From NCBI GenBank assembly GCA_020630875.1, contig JAHDIH010000001.1:434001-498000 (forward strand): a DNA stretch of 64,000 bases, in the 5' to 3' direction. Position 1 is the first letter of the stretch; the number at the start of each line of letters is the position of its first letter. The notes under the pieces were generated by a model. The model did no database searches. It saw only the letters and a list, made by a program, of their open reading frames with translations, and had not been told where the DNA came from. A program made the position numbers and the translations under genes. This stretch comes from Deltaproteobacteria bacterium. Lineage in GTDB: Bacteria; Myxococcota_A; Polyangia; Haliangiales; Haliangiaceae. Positions 8,786 through 16,982 of the stretch are shown piece by piece.

Positions 8786-9283
8786 TCATTCCCCTTCTAT
8801 TCCTACCTGCAGATTAACGCCGATTTTTTTTGTGGCAATTACCGTTGCTGCTTCGTTTTTTACCGATATTAGGTATGTTCCTTCGGCACTATTTTCAAAG
8901 TGTCCTGGGAAGCTAAATCGACCATTGGCAACGGTGACGTTATGAGTTACCTCTTTCATTACACTCAACTCAGCGGTTGAAAATGGCCCTACGGACTCTT
9001 CTGGTAGGAATTTGATGCTTACAGTAAGGGGCCCAAGTTGCTCCGTATGGAGAGAACAATATATACGTTCGAACGGGGCGAACGATGTCGTAGGATGTTT
9101 TATGTCTTCTGCCGTTTCCCAGGATCTTGGTTCCGCTCTGTAACAGGTCATTTTTGACTGTTGTTTATTTTGTGCGATTTCCTGCACCGGCGTGACTGGT
9201 AGTGTTGTGGCGGGATTCTGGTTCTTATCCTTGTTACCGCATCCCAAGGATGTGGCAATGACCAGTAGTGCTAGCTTTTTCAT
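8786..9283 (-). CDS. Lipoprotein of unknown function
   Basis: This 165-residue protein opens with a textbook lipoprotein signal, MKKLALLVIATSLGC, with the acylated Cys at residue 15, followed by a short Asn/Pro/Gln-rich linker. The mature part is beta-rich, with two further Cys (in MTCYRAE and IYCSL) that could form one disulfide. Its last 60 residues (GRFSFPGHFENSAEGTYLIS and the strand after it) look like an Ig-like or carbohydrate-binding sandwich. I do not recognise a family. It is transcribed on its own: a strong terminator at 9344-9373 separates it from the spondin-domain gene upstream. The residue after the Cys is Gly, which under the E. coli rule predicts an outer-membrane lipoprotein. 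Confidence 0.7.
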   Translation of the reverse strand: MKKLALLVIATSLGCGNKDKNQNPATTLPVTPVQEIAQNKQQSKMTCYRAEPRSWETAEDIKHPTTSFAPFERIYCSLHTEQLGPLTVSIKFLPEESVGPFSTAELSVMKEVTHNVTVANGRFSFPGHFENSAEGTYLISVKNEAATVIATKKIGVNLQVGIEGE

Positions 9284-9343
9284 GTCTTTTAAATAAACGC
9301 TTTTGATTCAAGATTGTTCCTGTAAATTTAACAAGAGTCGCAA

Positions 9344-9373
9344 AAAAGAGAGGACCTAGTGGCCCTCTCTTTT
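9344..9373 (-). terminator. Rho-independent terminator of the spondin-domain gene
   Basis: AAAAGAGAGG and CCTCTCTTTT form a perfect 10-bp stem around a 10-base loop. Read on the minus strand it ends in six T residues. It lies 23 bases after the stop codon of the minus-strand gene at 9396-10496. Confidence 0.85.
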
Positions 9374-9395
9374 CCCTCTACAACTATGCGACTAG

Positions 9396-10496
9396 CTATT
9401 GGATGCGTTGGAATGTAATGCTTCCTAGAGGAAATGGTTGTCCATTAACCACAAAGCCTTGATGAAACTCGATTGGTTGTTGTGGGGATGTCACGGCGTT
9501 AGCAGAGGTGTAGAAAGTCCCGCTGTCAGTACCTGCATCAAGTACTCGCAAATCGGCGTTGACAGAATCAATCCACCCATTCGCGCCACATAGATCAAGT
9601 CCACTTACACCAACGAACCAATCCGGACTCGGCGCGACCATGGTGGATAGTGTCACAACAGAAAAGTTACCTTGTATATCAAACTCAAGTGAGGTTACCC
9701 CAGGGGAGTCAACCGGTCCGCTACCTTGAAGTACTTGATTCGCGCCATTTAGACTTTGTATTTCAGCGGCAAGAGGAGCTGGAGATCCTGTTTCTGCCAT
9801 TACCTTCACCCCGTTGGAAGCTATAACGCCAGTGTCCCAGATGGTTACGCCAGCATTATGAGTTGCCCCGATTAGCGGCGACCAGTGTGGATTTGGAACG
9901 TTACTAGGATTCCATGTAAAGTTGGCTGTGACGCGGTATCGAGCATCTTGGTCGCAATTTGCAACTGGCGGCGGCGGTGGATTAGTAGAATCGCAGACGG
10001 CAGTATAGTCGCCGCAGCAATCGCCAAATCCGGAGCATTGGTCATCGCAGTAGCAGTTGCCGCTGGCAGACTGACCACCACAGCTAGCCACACAAGAGTC
10101 GGAGGCTGGTGGCGGTGGAGGAGGAGGAGTAGAAGTACAAACCGCGGCAAAGTCGCTACAGCAGTCGCCAAATTCGGCGCATTGGTCGTCGCAGTAACAG
10201 TTTCCGCTAGCAGACTGACCTCCGCAACTAGCTACGCATGAGTTAGTGGCAGGAGGTGCTGTGGCATTGCAAACCTCGTCAATATCCGCGCAGCAATCGC
10301 CGAAGCCAGCACATTTATCGTCACACCAACAGTCTCCATCAGAGGGGCCACCGCAGAAGTCATCTGCTCCGGACTGGCACGAGCCAGCTTCGAGTTCGGA
10401 ACCTATACGTTCGGTTCTTTCATTTTCGATTTGTGTTTGGCAGCTGGTGAGCCCAGCGACTAACACTGCCAACAAAATATACTTAGAATTTTTCAC
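9396..10496 (-). CDS. Lipoprotein with three somatomedin B domains and a Spondin_N domain
   Basis: This 366-residue protein has a lipoprotein signal (AGLTSC, Cys19). Three Cys-rich repeats follow at about residues 40-76, 87-120 and 135-168. Each has eight Cys in the somatomedin B order, with the GxCYCDDxC and FGDCC core, and they are joined by Pro-rich linkers. Residues about 185-366 match the Spondin_N domain: HWSPLIGATHN, an IWDTG-IAS-NGVKVMAETG segment, an APSPDWFVGVSGLDLC segment and DAGTDSGTFY. In animals somatomedin B domains occur in vitronectin and Spondin_N domains in the extracellular-matrix protein F-spondin. In bacteria Spondin_N is known from scattered secreted proteins of unknown function. 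Repeats two and three are nearly identical, pointing to recent duplication. A surface adhesion role is plausible but unproven. Confidence 0.9.
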   Translation of the reverse strand: MKNSKYILLAVLVAGLTSCQTQIENERTERIGSELEAGSCQSGADDFCGGPSDGDCWCDDKCAGFGDCCADIDEVCNATAPPATNSCVASCGGQSASGNCYCDDQCAEFGDCCSDFAAVCTSTPPPPPPPASDSCVASCGGQSASGNCYCDDQCSGFGDCCGDYTAVCDSTNPPPPPVANCDQDARYRVTANFTWNPSNVPNPHWSPLIGATHNAGVTIWDTGVIASNGVKVMAETGSPAPLAAEIQSLNGANQVLQGSGPVDSPGVTSLEFDIQGNFSVVTLSTMVAPSPDWFVGVSGLDLCGANGWIDSVNADLRVLDAGTDSGTFYTSANAVTSPQQPIEFHQGFVVNGQPFPLGSITFQRIQ

Positions 10497-10784
10497 GATT
10501 TTTACCTTTGCTATTTGAGAGTGGCTCTACGGCCGCAGAATTTTCTTATCTGCGACTTACTAGCAGTGGGATTTTTCGCTGTCTACGTTCAGTGTATTAG
10601 AATGTTTGAACTGGATCGTTTCGTTTTTGTTGATGCTAGGCTGGGTAAATTTTTTTAGGGCTAATTATTACAGTTGGTTACATTGTTTCAATAGACTATG
10701 TTGAACCGTAGTTTCATCATGCGATTGGGTAAATTTTCAGTCCTGTGGATCTGTCGAGCGGCCGAAGTTGAATAGTCGTTTGGT
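10497..10784. other. AT-rich intergenic region upstream of the spondin-domain gene
   Basis: This 288-base gap contains no convincing reading frame. It is AT-rich and holds several possible promoter boxes for the minus-strand gene. The best is TTGAAA (minus strand, 10686-10691) followed 18 bases on by TAATTA (10662-10667). That would give a leader of about 165 bases. No terminator with a clean T-run is seen after the UDP-glucose dehydrogenase gene, so read-through from it into the spondin-domain gene is possible. Confidence 0.35.
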
Positions 10785-12095
10785 CTATTTTGGATCGAAA
10801 ACGCCACGGCCTATGGAGTAATGGCGGAATCCCAAAGCTGTGGTGGTCTCTGGATTCCAGATATTTCGCCCATCAAAAATCGCTTTGCTACGCATAGACT
10901 TTGCGACTCTTTCGAAGTCTGGTGTTCTGAATTCCTTCCACTCCGTGACTAATGCGAGGGCGTCGGCTCCTTCTGTGGCAGAGTAGGGGTCGCTGCAGTA
11001 TTCGATATCAGGAATTTCCTGTTTTGTATTGTCCATTGCTTCTGGGTCATAGGCTGAAACACTTGCTCCAGCTGCGACCAACGACTTTATCAAAACTAAG
11101 GCTGGGGATTCTCGAATGTCGTCTGTTTGCGGCTTGAAGCTTAATCCCCATACGGCGATCTTTTTCCCTTTCAAATCTCCGAAGTGTTCACTGATTCTAG
11201 AAAAAAGTACTTTCTTTTGACGTTCGTTAGCTTCTTCTGCCGCTCGTACCACATCCACCTGTAAGTCGTTTTTTCTCGCGGTATGAATCAAAGCGCGAAT
11301 GTCTTTTGGAAAACAAGAGCCTCCAAAGCCAGGCCCAGGAAATAGAAATTTTGGACCGATTCGTGGGTCGCTGCCAATGCCAACTCGGACTCTTTCGATA
11401 TCTGCACCAACGGCCTCCGCTAACTGGGACAACTCATTCATAAAGGAAATTCTGGTGGCAAGCATGGCGTTGGCTGCGTACTTTGTCAGCTCCGCAGACG
11501 TTGGATCCATGATTTGGATTCGATTGCTCGTCCGGACAAACGGCGCGTAAAGCTGCTTGAGCACTTCGTCGGAGCGTTCGTTCTCTGTACCGAGGATTAC
11601 TCTAGCAGGTTTCATGAAGTCGTTTATGGCATCGCCTTCTTTCAGAAATTCAGGGTTGGAGGCCACTGCGAATTCTTGCTTCGTTTCTGCTGAAACAAGT
11701 TTTCGAACAAGTTTGGAGGTCCCCACTGGCACAGTACTTTTCGTTACGATCACGGCCCAAGATTTGAGGTTCTTTCCTATCTCACAAGCTGCGGACTCCA
11801 CGTACGATAGGTTGGCGCTGCCATCTTCCGCTTGCGGAGTGCCCACGGCGATGATGATGACTTCGGATCCGTCCATCGCCCACCCGAGGTCCGTTGTAAA
11901 AGACAGACGATCCAACTTTGCGTTTCTGTTGATCAGCTCCGCAAGGCCTGGCTCGTAGATGGGAACGCCACCATTGTTTAGAAACTCAATTCTTTTCTCG
12001 TCGATATCTACCAAACGAACGGTGTTGCCAAACTCGGCGAAACCCGCGCCTGCTACGAGACCCACGTATCCAGTTCCAAGTACCGTGATTTGCAT
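10785..12095 (-). CDS. ugd: UDP-glucose 6-dehydrogenase
   Basis: This 436-residue enzyme has the usual length for the family. It oxidises UDP-glucose twice with NAD to give UDP-glucuronate. The Rossmann motif GTGYVG is at residues 7-12, with Asp30 as the expected NAD-ribose contact. Later marks are AVGTPQ, TVPVGT, NPEFLKEG, the central dimer helix (ELTKYAANAML) and the catalytic Cys261 in GFGGSCFPKD. The C-terminal UDP-binding domain contains WGLSFKPQTDDIRESP. The gene is on the minus strand, as is a hyaluronan-synthase-like glycosyltransferase 5 kb away, which may use its product. Its start is 94 bases from the divergent lhr start. Confidence 0.95.
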   Translation of the reverse strand: MQITVLGTGYVGLVAGAGFAEFGNTVRLVDIDEKRIEFLNNGGVPIYEPGLAELINRNAKLDRLSFTTDLGWAMDGSEVIIIAVGTPQAEDGSANLSYVESAACEIGKNLKSWAVIVTKSTVPVGTSKLVRKLVSAETKQEFAVASNPEFLKEGDAINDFMKPARVILGTENERSDEVLKQLYAPFVRTSNRIQIMDPTSAELTKYAANAMLATRISFMNELSQLAEAVGADIERVRVGIGSDPRIGPKFLFPGPGFGGSCFPKDIRALIHTARKNDLQVDVVRAAEEANERQKKVLFSRISEHFGDLKGKKIAVWGLSFKPQTDDIRESPALVLIKSLVAAGASVSAYDPEAMDNTKQEIPDIEYCSDPYSATEGADALALVTEWKEFRTPDFERVAKSMRSKAIFDGRNIWNPETTTALGFRHYSIGRGVFDPK

Positions 12096-12189
12096 AGCGG
12101 CACCGTATCATCAGATGCAGGTCTTTGGTATCGAAGAACGTCACCGATCCGACCGGCATTCATTCTTCGAGGGTGGTAGGCTACTTGCG

Positions 12190-15100
12190 ATGAAGGACTT
12201 TTCCACGGCGACCTCACGGTGGTTCACAAGCCAGCTAGGCGCGCCGACAGAGGTTCAAAATCGAGGTTGGGAAGCCATAGGTAACAGCAACCATACGCTT
12301 TTGATTGCGCCCACTGGGTCAGGAAAAACCCTGGCGGCATTTCTTCATTCAATTGATGAGCTTTTGAATGAAGCCCACGACGGAATTCACACCATCTACA
12401 TCTCGCCACTCAAGGCCTTGGCCATGGACATCGACAGAAATTTGCACGTTCCGTTGACGCAAATTGAAGGCGGTAAAAATATTTCGGTAGGGATTCGAAC
12501 GGGAGACACCTCCCAGAGTGAGAGGGGCAAGCAACTGCGGAAACCTCCCAATATATTGGTGACTACGCCAGAATCTCTGTTTTTAATTCTGACCTCAAAA
12601 GCACGGCATAACTTGGCTGGCGTAAAACGGATTATCGTTGACGAGATACATTCGATAGCTTCTTCCAAACGCGGCGCTCATCTTTCATTATCCCTTGCGC
12701 GGGTTGATGCGCTTGCTGACGTTAAGCCTCAGCGAATCGGTTTGTCCGCTACTGTTGCTCCTGTCGAAGAGGTATCTCGGTTCTTGGTCCCCACAGGAGA
12801 AGAAGTTACAATTATTGATTGTAGTGCGGAGCCGAACGCGGATGTGCGCGTGGTGTGTGTGGCGCGGAATATGAGTAAACCGTTACGTGACCTTTCGGCG
12901 GAGAAGCAAAAGAACAACCAAGAGCTAGGGATGTGGGCTTTGCTTGTACCGCATATTGCAGAGTTGGTGATGGCCAACCGATCCACGATCGTCTTCGTCA
13001 ACAGCCGAAATTTATGTGAAAGGCTGACAGAGATGCTTCGGGACCACATAGATCACGCTCTGATTCGCTCGCATCATGGCAGCTTGTCTCACCAAGAAAG
13101 ACAACAAACAGAAGACGCACTTAAACGGGGGCAGCTTCGCGTCATTGTCAGCACTAGTTCACTTGAACTAGGTGTGGATATGGGAGCGGTCGATTTGGTG
13201 ATCATGCCCGACAGCCCACATTCTACGGCAAGTGCCCTGCAACGGATCGGCCGTGCCGGTCATTCGGTGGGCAAGACGAGCAAGGCGGTCTTTCTTCCGA
13301 AGCATAGGGGACAGCTTTTGTCGTTAGTAGCTTTGGTAAAAAGTGTAAGAGAGGGGCAGGTGGAACAACTTTCTTGCGTAAAGAATGCGTTGGATGTGTT
13401 GGCGCAGCATATCGTTTCGATGGTTGCACTGGACTGTTTCGATGTTGATGAGATGTTTTCTTTGGTGAGAAGTTCGTTCTGTTACTCGAGAATATCAAAG
13501 CAAGCTTTCTGTTCTGTTTTGGACATGCTTGACGGCAAGTACCCTGATACTGTTTTCTCCGACATTCGATCACGCATCTTTTGGAACCGAGAACAGCGAA
13601 CGATAGCGGGAAAACGAGGCGCCCAGCTTTTGGCCGTTGCCAACGCAGGGACGATTCCGGATCGTGGTCTTTATCCCGTTCATCTCGGGGATGGGGGACC
13701 TCGTATCGGAGCTTTAGATGAAGAAATGGTGCACGAAATTTTGCCGGGGCAGGTCTTTACTCTCGGCGCCGCTACGTGGAGGGTCGAATCGATTAATCGA
13801 GATCGAGTGATTGTCAATCCAGCGCCAGGCGTTCCTGGCAGACTACCATTTTGGCGTGGCGATGGACCATCTAGAAGTTTTGGAATGGGGGAGTTAATCG
13901 GACGAGTGGCGGGGGAGCTATCGGTTGACAACGAGGCTGATTGGTTAAAGGACCTCGGATTTGATGAGCATGCGATAAATAACACAATCGAATTTGTATC
14001 TGAACAGGCCGCCTGTAGTGCGATGCCTACTGATAGACGCGTGGTAGTCGAAAGGTTCGAAGATGAGGTGGGAGAAGGACGAGTAGCCATACTTACTCCT
14101 TACGGTCGCGCTTTTCACCATACCTGGGTGATTTATCTCAAGTCCGCGATTCCAGAATTAAGTAAATCGTCAGCGCAAGTTGTCTGGGATGACAACGGCA
14201 TCCTTATGTCCTTTGCCGGTTGCCTGAGTGCTAGCGTAAGTGTTTTCTTTCCTTCTTCTGCAGAACACATTCGAGAAGATATAAAAAATGCCGTTGCGGG
14301 CTCTGCACTTTTTGCGAGTGTTTTTCGAGAAGCCGCGGGGCGTTCACTTTTACTTCCTAAGCACCGAGTAGGGAAGCGCTCGCCCTTGTGGCTTACGCGG
14401 TTACGGTCGCAAAGGCTTCTCTCTGTGGCATTGGGGTATCCTGAGTTTCCTCTCGTAGCAGAAACGTACAGAGAGATACTTCAAGAAAAGTTAGAGGTTG
14501 AAAACTTTGAGCAGTTCGTGAGCAAGCTTTCTTCGAGACAAATAGAGATTCAAGACTTTGATGTAAAGAAACCGTCTCCGTGGTGCCGAGGGCTTCTTAC
14601 CGCATTCACAGCAAGCTTTCTTTATCAGGGGGACGTGCCTGCCGCGGAGAAGAAGCTTGCAGCTTTGCAAACGAACTCAAAGCTGCTTGAGGAGTTACTA
14701 GGAGTTGACCCGACTTTTACGCCGTTGTCGGCATCTGCAATCGAGGAGTTTGAGGCGTTAATCAGACACCAGGGGAGCTGGCGCATAGAAGAGCCAGCAG
14801 ATTTACGCGATTTGCTACTTCACCTCGGGGAAATGACCTACGCAGAGTTGCATACGTACTATGATGTAAAGCGAGAGCTGGTTGAAGCAGCCATTAGAGA
14901 TAACTTTGTTTCCAACGTGGTGCTTGGCGGAGAAAAATACGTAGTTTCCGCTCATGAAAAGCTGCTTTATGAAAATCGAGACTTAAAGCAAATTGTGGGT
15001 AGGTACTCTCGTACTCATGGTCCTTTTGCCCCTCAAACCGTAAGCACTAGGTTGGATGCGTCTGTGGCGGCGGTTACAGAAGCGCTAGACGCAATGGTAA

Positions 15101-16320
15101 CTTCCGGCCAGCTGGTACTAGCAGGTTTTACGCAGGGAGCAGGCGCTAAGTATTGCGACGAAGGCGTTTCGAAGCGACTGAGACGGGTGGAGGTCGAGAA
15201 ACTTAGAAATCAGATCCAACCCGTATCTCACTCTCAATGGTGCTTGTTTTTAGCCCAATGGCACGGGGTACTTACCAAGTCCAAGACATTGGAAGGTGCG
15301 GTGTCTCAATTGCAGGGGATAGCGCTGCCACTACTTGAACTTGTAACCGAGATTCTTCCCGGCCGGGTTGAGGGGTTCAGCAGTCAAATGTTGGAACGCT
15401 CCATCGCCAGAGGAGACGTAGTTATCGTTGGCGCTGGTGGCAAAGGGAAGGATGTAAAGGTCCGTCTCGTTTTACGAAGAAATGTGGATGTGGCGGTGCA
15501 TGAACCGCTGACTCCAGCCGAGCTGGAGGTTTTGGAGGTGATAAAGCGTTTAGGGGCGGCGTTTTGGGTTGAGGTTCAAGGAGAGCTCCCCAAGCAGCAG
15601 TCAAAGAAATTTGAGAACGCTTTGTGGAATTTGGTTTGGAAGGGCTTAGTAGTCAACGATACGCTTGAACCACTTCTCAACAAGGCTAGCGGCAAGAAGA
15701 ACGCTGTGCCGACGGGCCGTTGGTCATTCGTCAAGAAAAGTAAGAGAGAGATGGTTGAGGGGATCCATTATGATGCGATGCAACTTGTTGACTGTTATGG
15801 TGTAGTTTGTAAAAAACATTCGAAGCATCACGGAGTTCCCGTACGCCCGACGTTCGCGGTGTATGAGTCAGCGGAACGTTTGGGGAAGCTTAGGAGCGGT
15901 ATATTCGTCGAAGGTATTGTTGGTCTTCAGTACGCAAGTGTTGATGCGATTAACGTGTTAAGGGGGCCTTCGAAAGGAAACGTATGGGAAGTTTCCGCGT
16001 TCGATCCCTGTCAACCCTTTGGAACTTTTCTTCCATGGGGGGAAGAGCACAAGCATATTAAAAAAGCCCTTGGTGCCCGAGTGGTTTTTGTAGATGGCAT
16101 TCTGGCTATTTATAGAGTGAAGTCCAAGTGGTCCATTTTTGTTACCCCTGACTCTAGTGAATTCGCAATGGCTATTGAGTTTTTGAAAGAGGGCGCGCGA
16201 ACTAATTTACTAGTTCGAAAAATCAACAACAAGCGAGTAGGTAGTTCGACATTTAAGAATAAGCTTATCGACTATGGCTTTGAAGAGACGTACGATGGGT
16301 TGGAGTATCAAGCCCACTAA
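12190..16320 (+). CDS. lhr: Lhr-type large ATP-dependent helicase
   Basis: I place the start at the ATG at 12190 (GGTAGG about 10 bases upstream), giving 1376 residues; the frame is open further upstream, but that part overlaps ugd. Motif I (APTGSGKT) is at about residues 40-47 and motif II is D151-E-I-H. Also present are SAT near residue 188, the HHGSLSHQER segment, STSSLELGVD and the QRIGRAGH arginine-finger region. These order as two RecA domains, then the winged-helix and Lhr-specific domains of the Lhr core. A long C-terminal extension contains repeated helix-turn-helix-like segments. Lhr proteins are 3'-5' DNA/RNA-DNA translocases linked to DNA repair. The length is close to that of the full enterobacterial form. 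Confidence 0.93.
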   Translation: MKDFSTATSRWFTSQLGAPTEVQNRGWEAIGNSNHTLLIAPTGSGKTLAAFLHSIDELLNEAHDGIHTIYISPLKALAMDIDRNLHVPLTQIEGGKNISVGIRTGDTSQSERGKQLRKPPNILVTTPESLFLILTSKARHNLAGVKRIIVDEIHSIASSKRGAHLSLSLARVDALADVKPQRIGLSATVAPVEEVSRFLVPTGEEVTIIDCSAEPNADVRVVCVARNMSKPLRDLSAEKQKNNQELGMWALLVPHIAELVMANRSTIVFVNSRNLCERLTEMLRDHIDHALIRSHHGSLSHQERQQTEDALKRGQLRVIVSTSSLELGVDMGAVDLVIMPDSPHSTASALQRIGRAGHSVGKTSKAVFLPKHRGQLLSLVALVKSVREGQVEQLSCVKNALDVLAQHIVSMVALDCFDVDEMFSLVRSSFCYSRISKQAFCSVLDMLDGKYPDTVFSDIRSRIFWNREQRTIAGKRGAQLLAVANAGTIPDRGLYPVHLGDGGPRIGALDEEMVHEILPGQVFTLGAATWRVESINRDRVIVNPAPGVPGRLPFWRGDGPSRSFGMGELIGRVAGELSVDNEADWLKDLGFDEHAINNTIEFVSEQAACSAMPTDRRVVVERFEDEVGEGRVAILTPYGRAFHHTWVIYLKSAIPELSKSSAQVVWDDNGILMSFAGCLSASVSVFFPSSAEHIREDIKNAVAGSALFASVFREAAGRSLLLPKHRVGKRSPLWLTRLRSQRLLSVALGYPEFPLVAETYREILQEKLEVENFEQFVSKLSSRQIEIQDFDVKKPSPWCRGLLTAFTASFLYQGDVPAAEKKLAALQTNSKLLEELLGVDPTFTPLSASAIEEFEALIRHQGSWRIEEPADLRDLLLHLGEMTYAELHTYYDVKRELVEAAIRDNFVSNVVLGGEKYVVSAHEKLLYENRDLKQIVGRYSRTHGPFAPQTVSTRLDASVAAVTEALDAMVTSGQLVLAGFTQGAGAKYCDEGVSKRLRRVEVEKLRNQIQPVSHSQWCLFLAQWHGVLTKSKTLEGAVSQLQGIALPLLELVTEILPGRVEGFSSQMLERSIARGDVVIVGAGGKGKDVKVRLVLRRNVDVAVHEPLTPAELEVLEVIKRLGAAFWVEVQGELPKQQSKKFENALWNLVWKGLVVNDTLEPLLNKASGKKNAVPTGRWSFVKKSKREMVEGIHYDAMQLVDCYGVVCKKHSKHHGVPVRPTFAVYESAERLGKLRSGIFVEGIVGLQYASVDAINVLRGPSKGNVWEVSAFDPCQPFGTFLPWGEEHKHIKKALGARVVFVDGILAIYRVKSKWSIFVTPDSSEFAMAIEFLKEGARTNLLVRKINNKRVGSSTFKNKLIDYGFEETYDGLEYQAH

Positions 16321-16931
16321 AAAAGCCAGAATGGCTTTTTCCCTGCAAATAACACGTCGTACTCGACCGAGCTGCGGTCGCTGAAAGTTACCGCCTGATA
16401 AAATCCACGAACTGGTTCGCCTGACGCTGGAGAAACTTTCGAAACTTCTCCAGGAAATCGAGCAGCGGTGGTTCCAACAACGTCACAGTTAAGCAAATAC
16501 CAGTCGCAGCCGAATAGTTTTGTTCCTGACGTTGTATTGGATTGGTTATCGTAGGGTACAAAGATCACTGTCAAATCTTGCTCTGCGGCCAGGTACTCCG
16601 GCATTTTTTGAATTTCGGCAATTCCTTTTTGAACGCTCGCGAACGCTTGGCGATTTTGCGTGATGGAAACATTGAGCGTCCCATCACCATTTCGACTTTT
16701 CAGTTCTTTCAACTGGATTTCTAGCTCGTTTGATTGCTTTAACAGAGACGAGTGCGTACTTCGTAATTGAGCAACATCACTGGATGATTGTGAAATTAGT
16801 CCTGGTTTTACCCACGTGTTGTCGACAAAGTAAAAAACAGTTTTGGCCATGAAACCTACTACGCCGACTAACACGAATATGAGAACCATTACTCCGAGCG
16901 TTTTGTAGGAACTTACCAGCACTTTCGACAT
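16317..16931 (-). CDS. Membrane-anchored coiled-coil protein of unknown function
   Basis: This 204-residue protein has an N-terminal membrane segment (residues about 12-33, LGVMVLIFVLVGVVGFMAKT). A heptad-like helical stretch follows at about 50-80 (QLRSTHSSLLKQSNELEIQL and beyond), then a small mixed domain with two Cys (FGCDWYLLNC). The layout suggests a periplasmic coiled coil facing the envelope, as in adaptor-type or polysaccharide-export proteins, but I do not recognise the family. It lies 51 bases downstream of the hyaluronan-synthase-like gene on the same strand, so a role in the same pathway is possible. Its last codons form part of the terminator shared with lhr. Confidence 0.7.
   Translation of the reverse strand: MSKVLVSSYKTLGVMVLIFVLVGVVGFMAKTVFYFVDNTWVKPGLISQSSSDVAQLRSTHSSLLKQSNELEIQLKELKSRNGDGTLNVSITQNRQAFASVQKGIAEIQKMPEYLAAEQDLTVIFVPYDNQSNTTSGTKLFGCDWYLLNCDVVGTTAARFPGEVSKVSPASGEPVRGFYQAVTFSDRSSVEYDVLFAGKKPFWLF
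16320..16340. terminator. Bidirectional terminator shared by lhr and the convergent gene
   Basis: AAAAAGCCA, loop GAA, TGGCTTTTT: a 9-bp stem with runs of A and T on both flanks. It lies directly at the lhr stop codon and encodes the last residues (KKPFWLF) of the convergent minus-strand gene. Confidence 0.85.
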
Positions 16932-16982
16932 TGTCTGAATATGCCGGTGTAAAGGCTCGATGGCCAGCAGTAAAACTGTATA

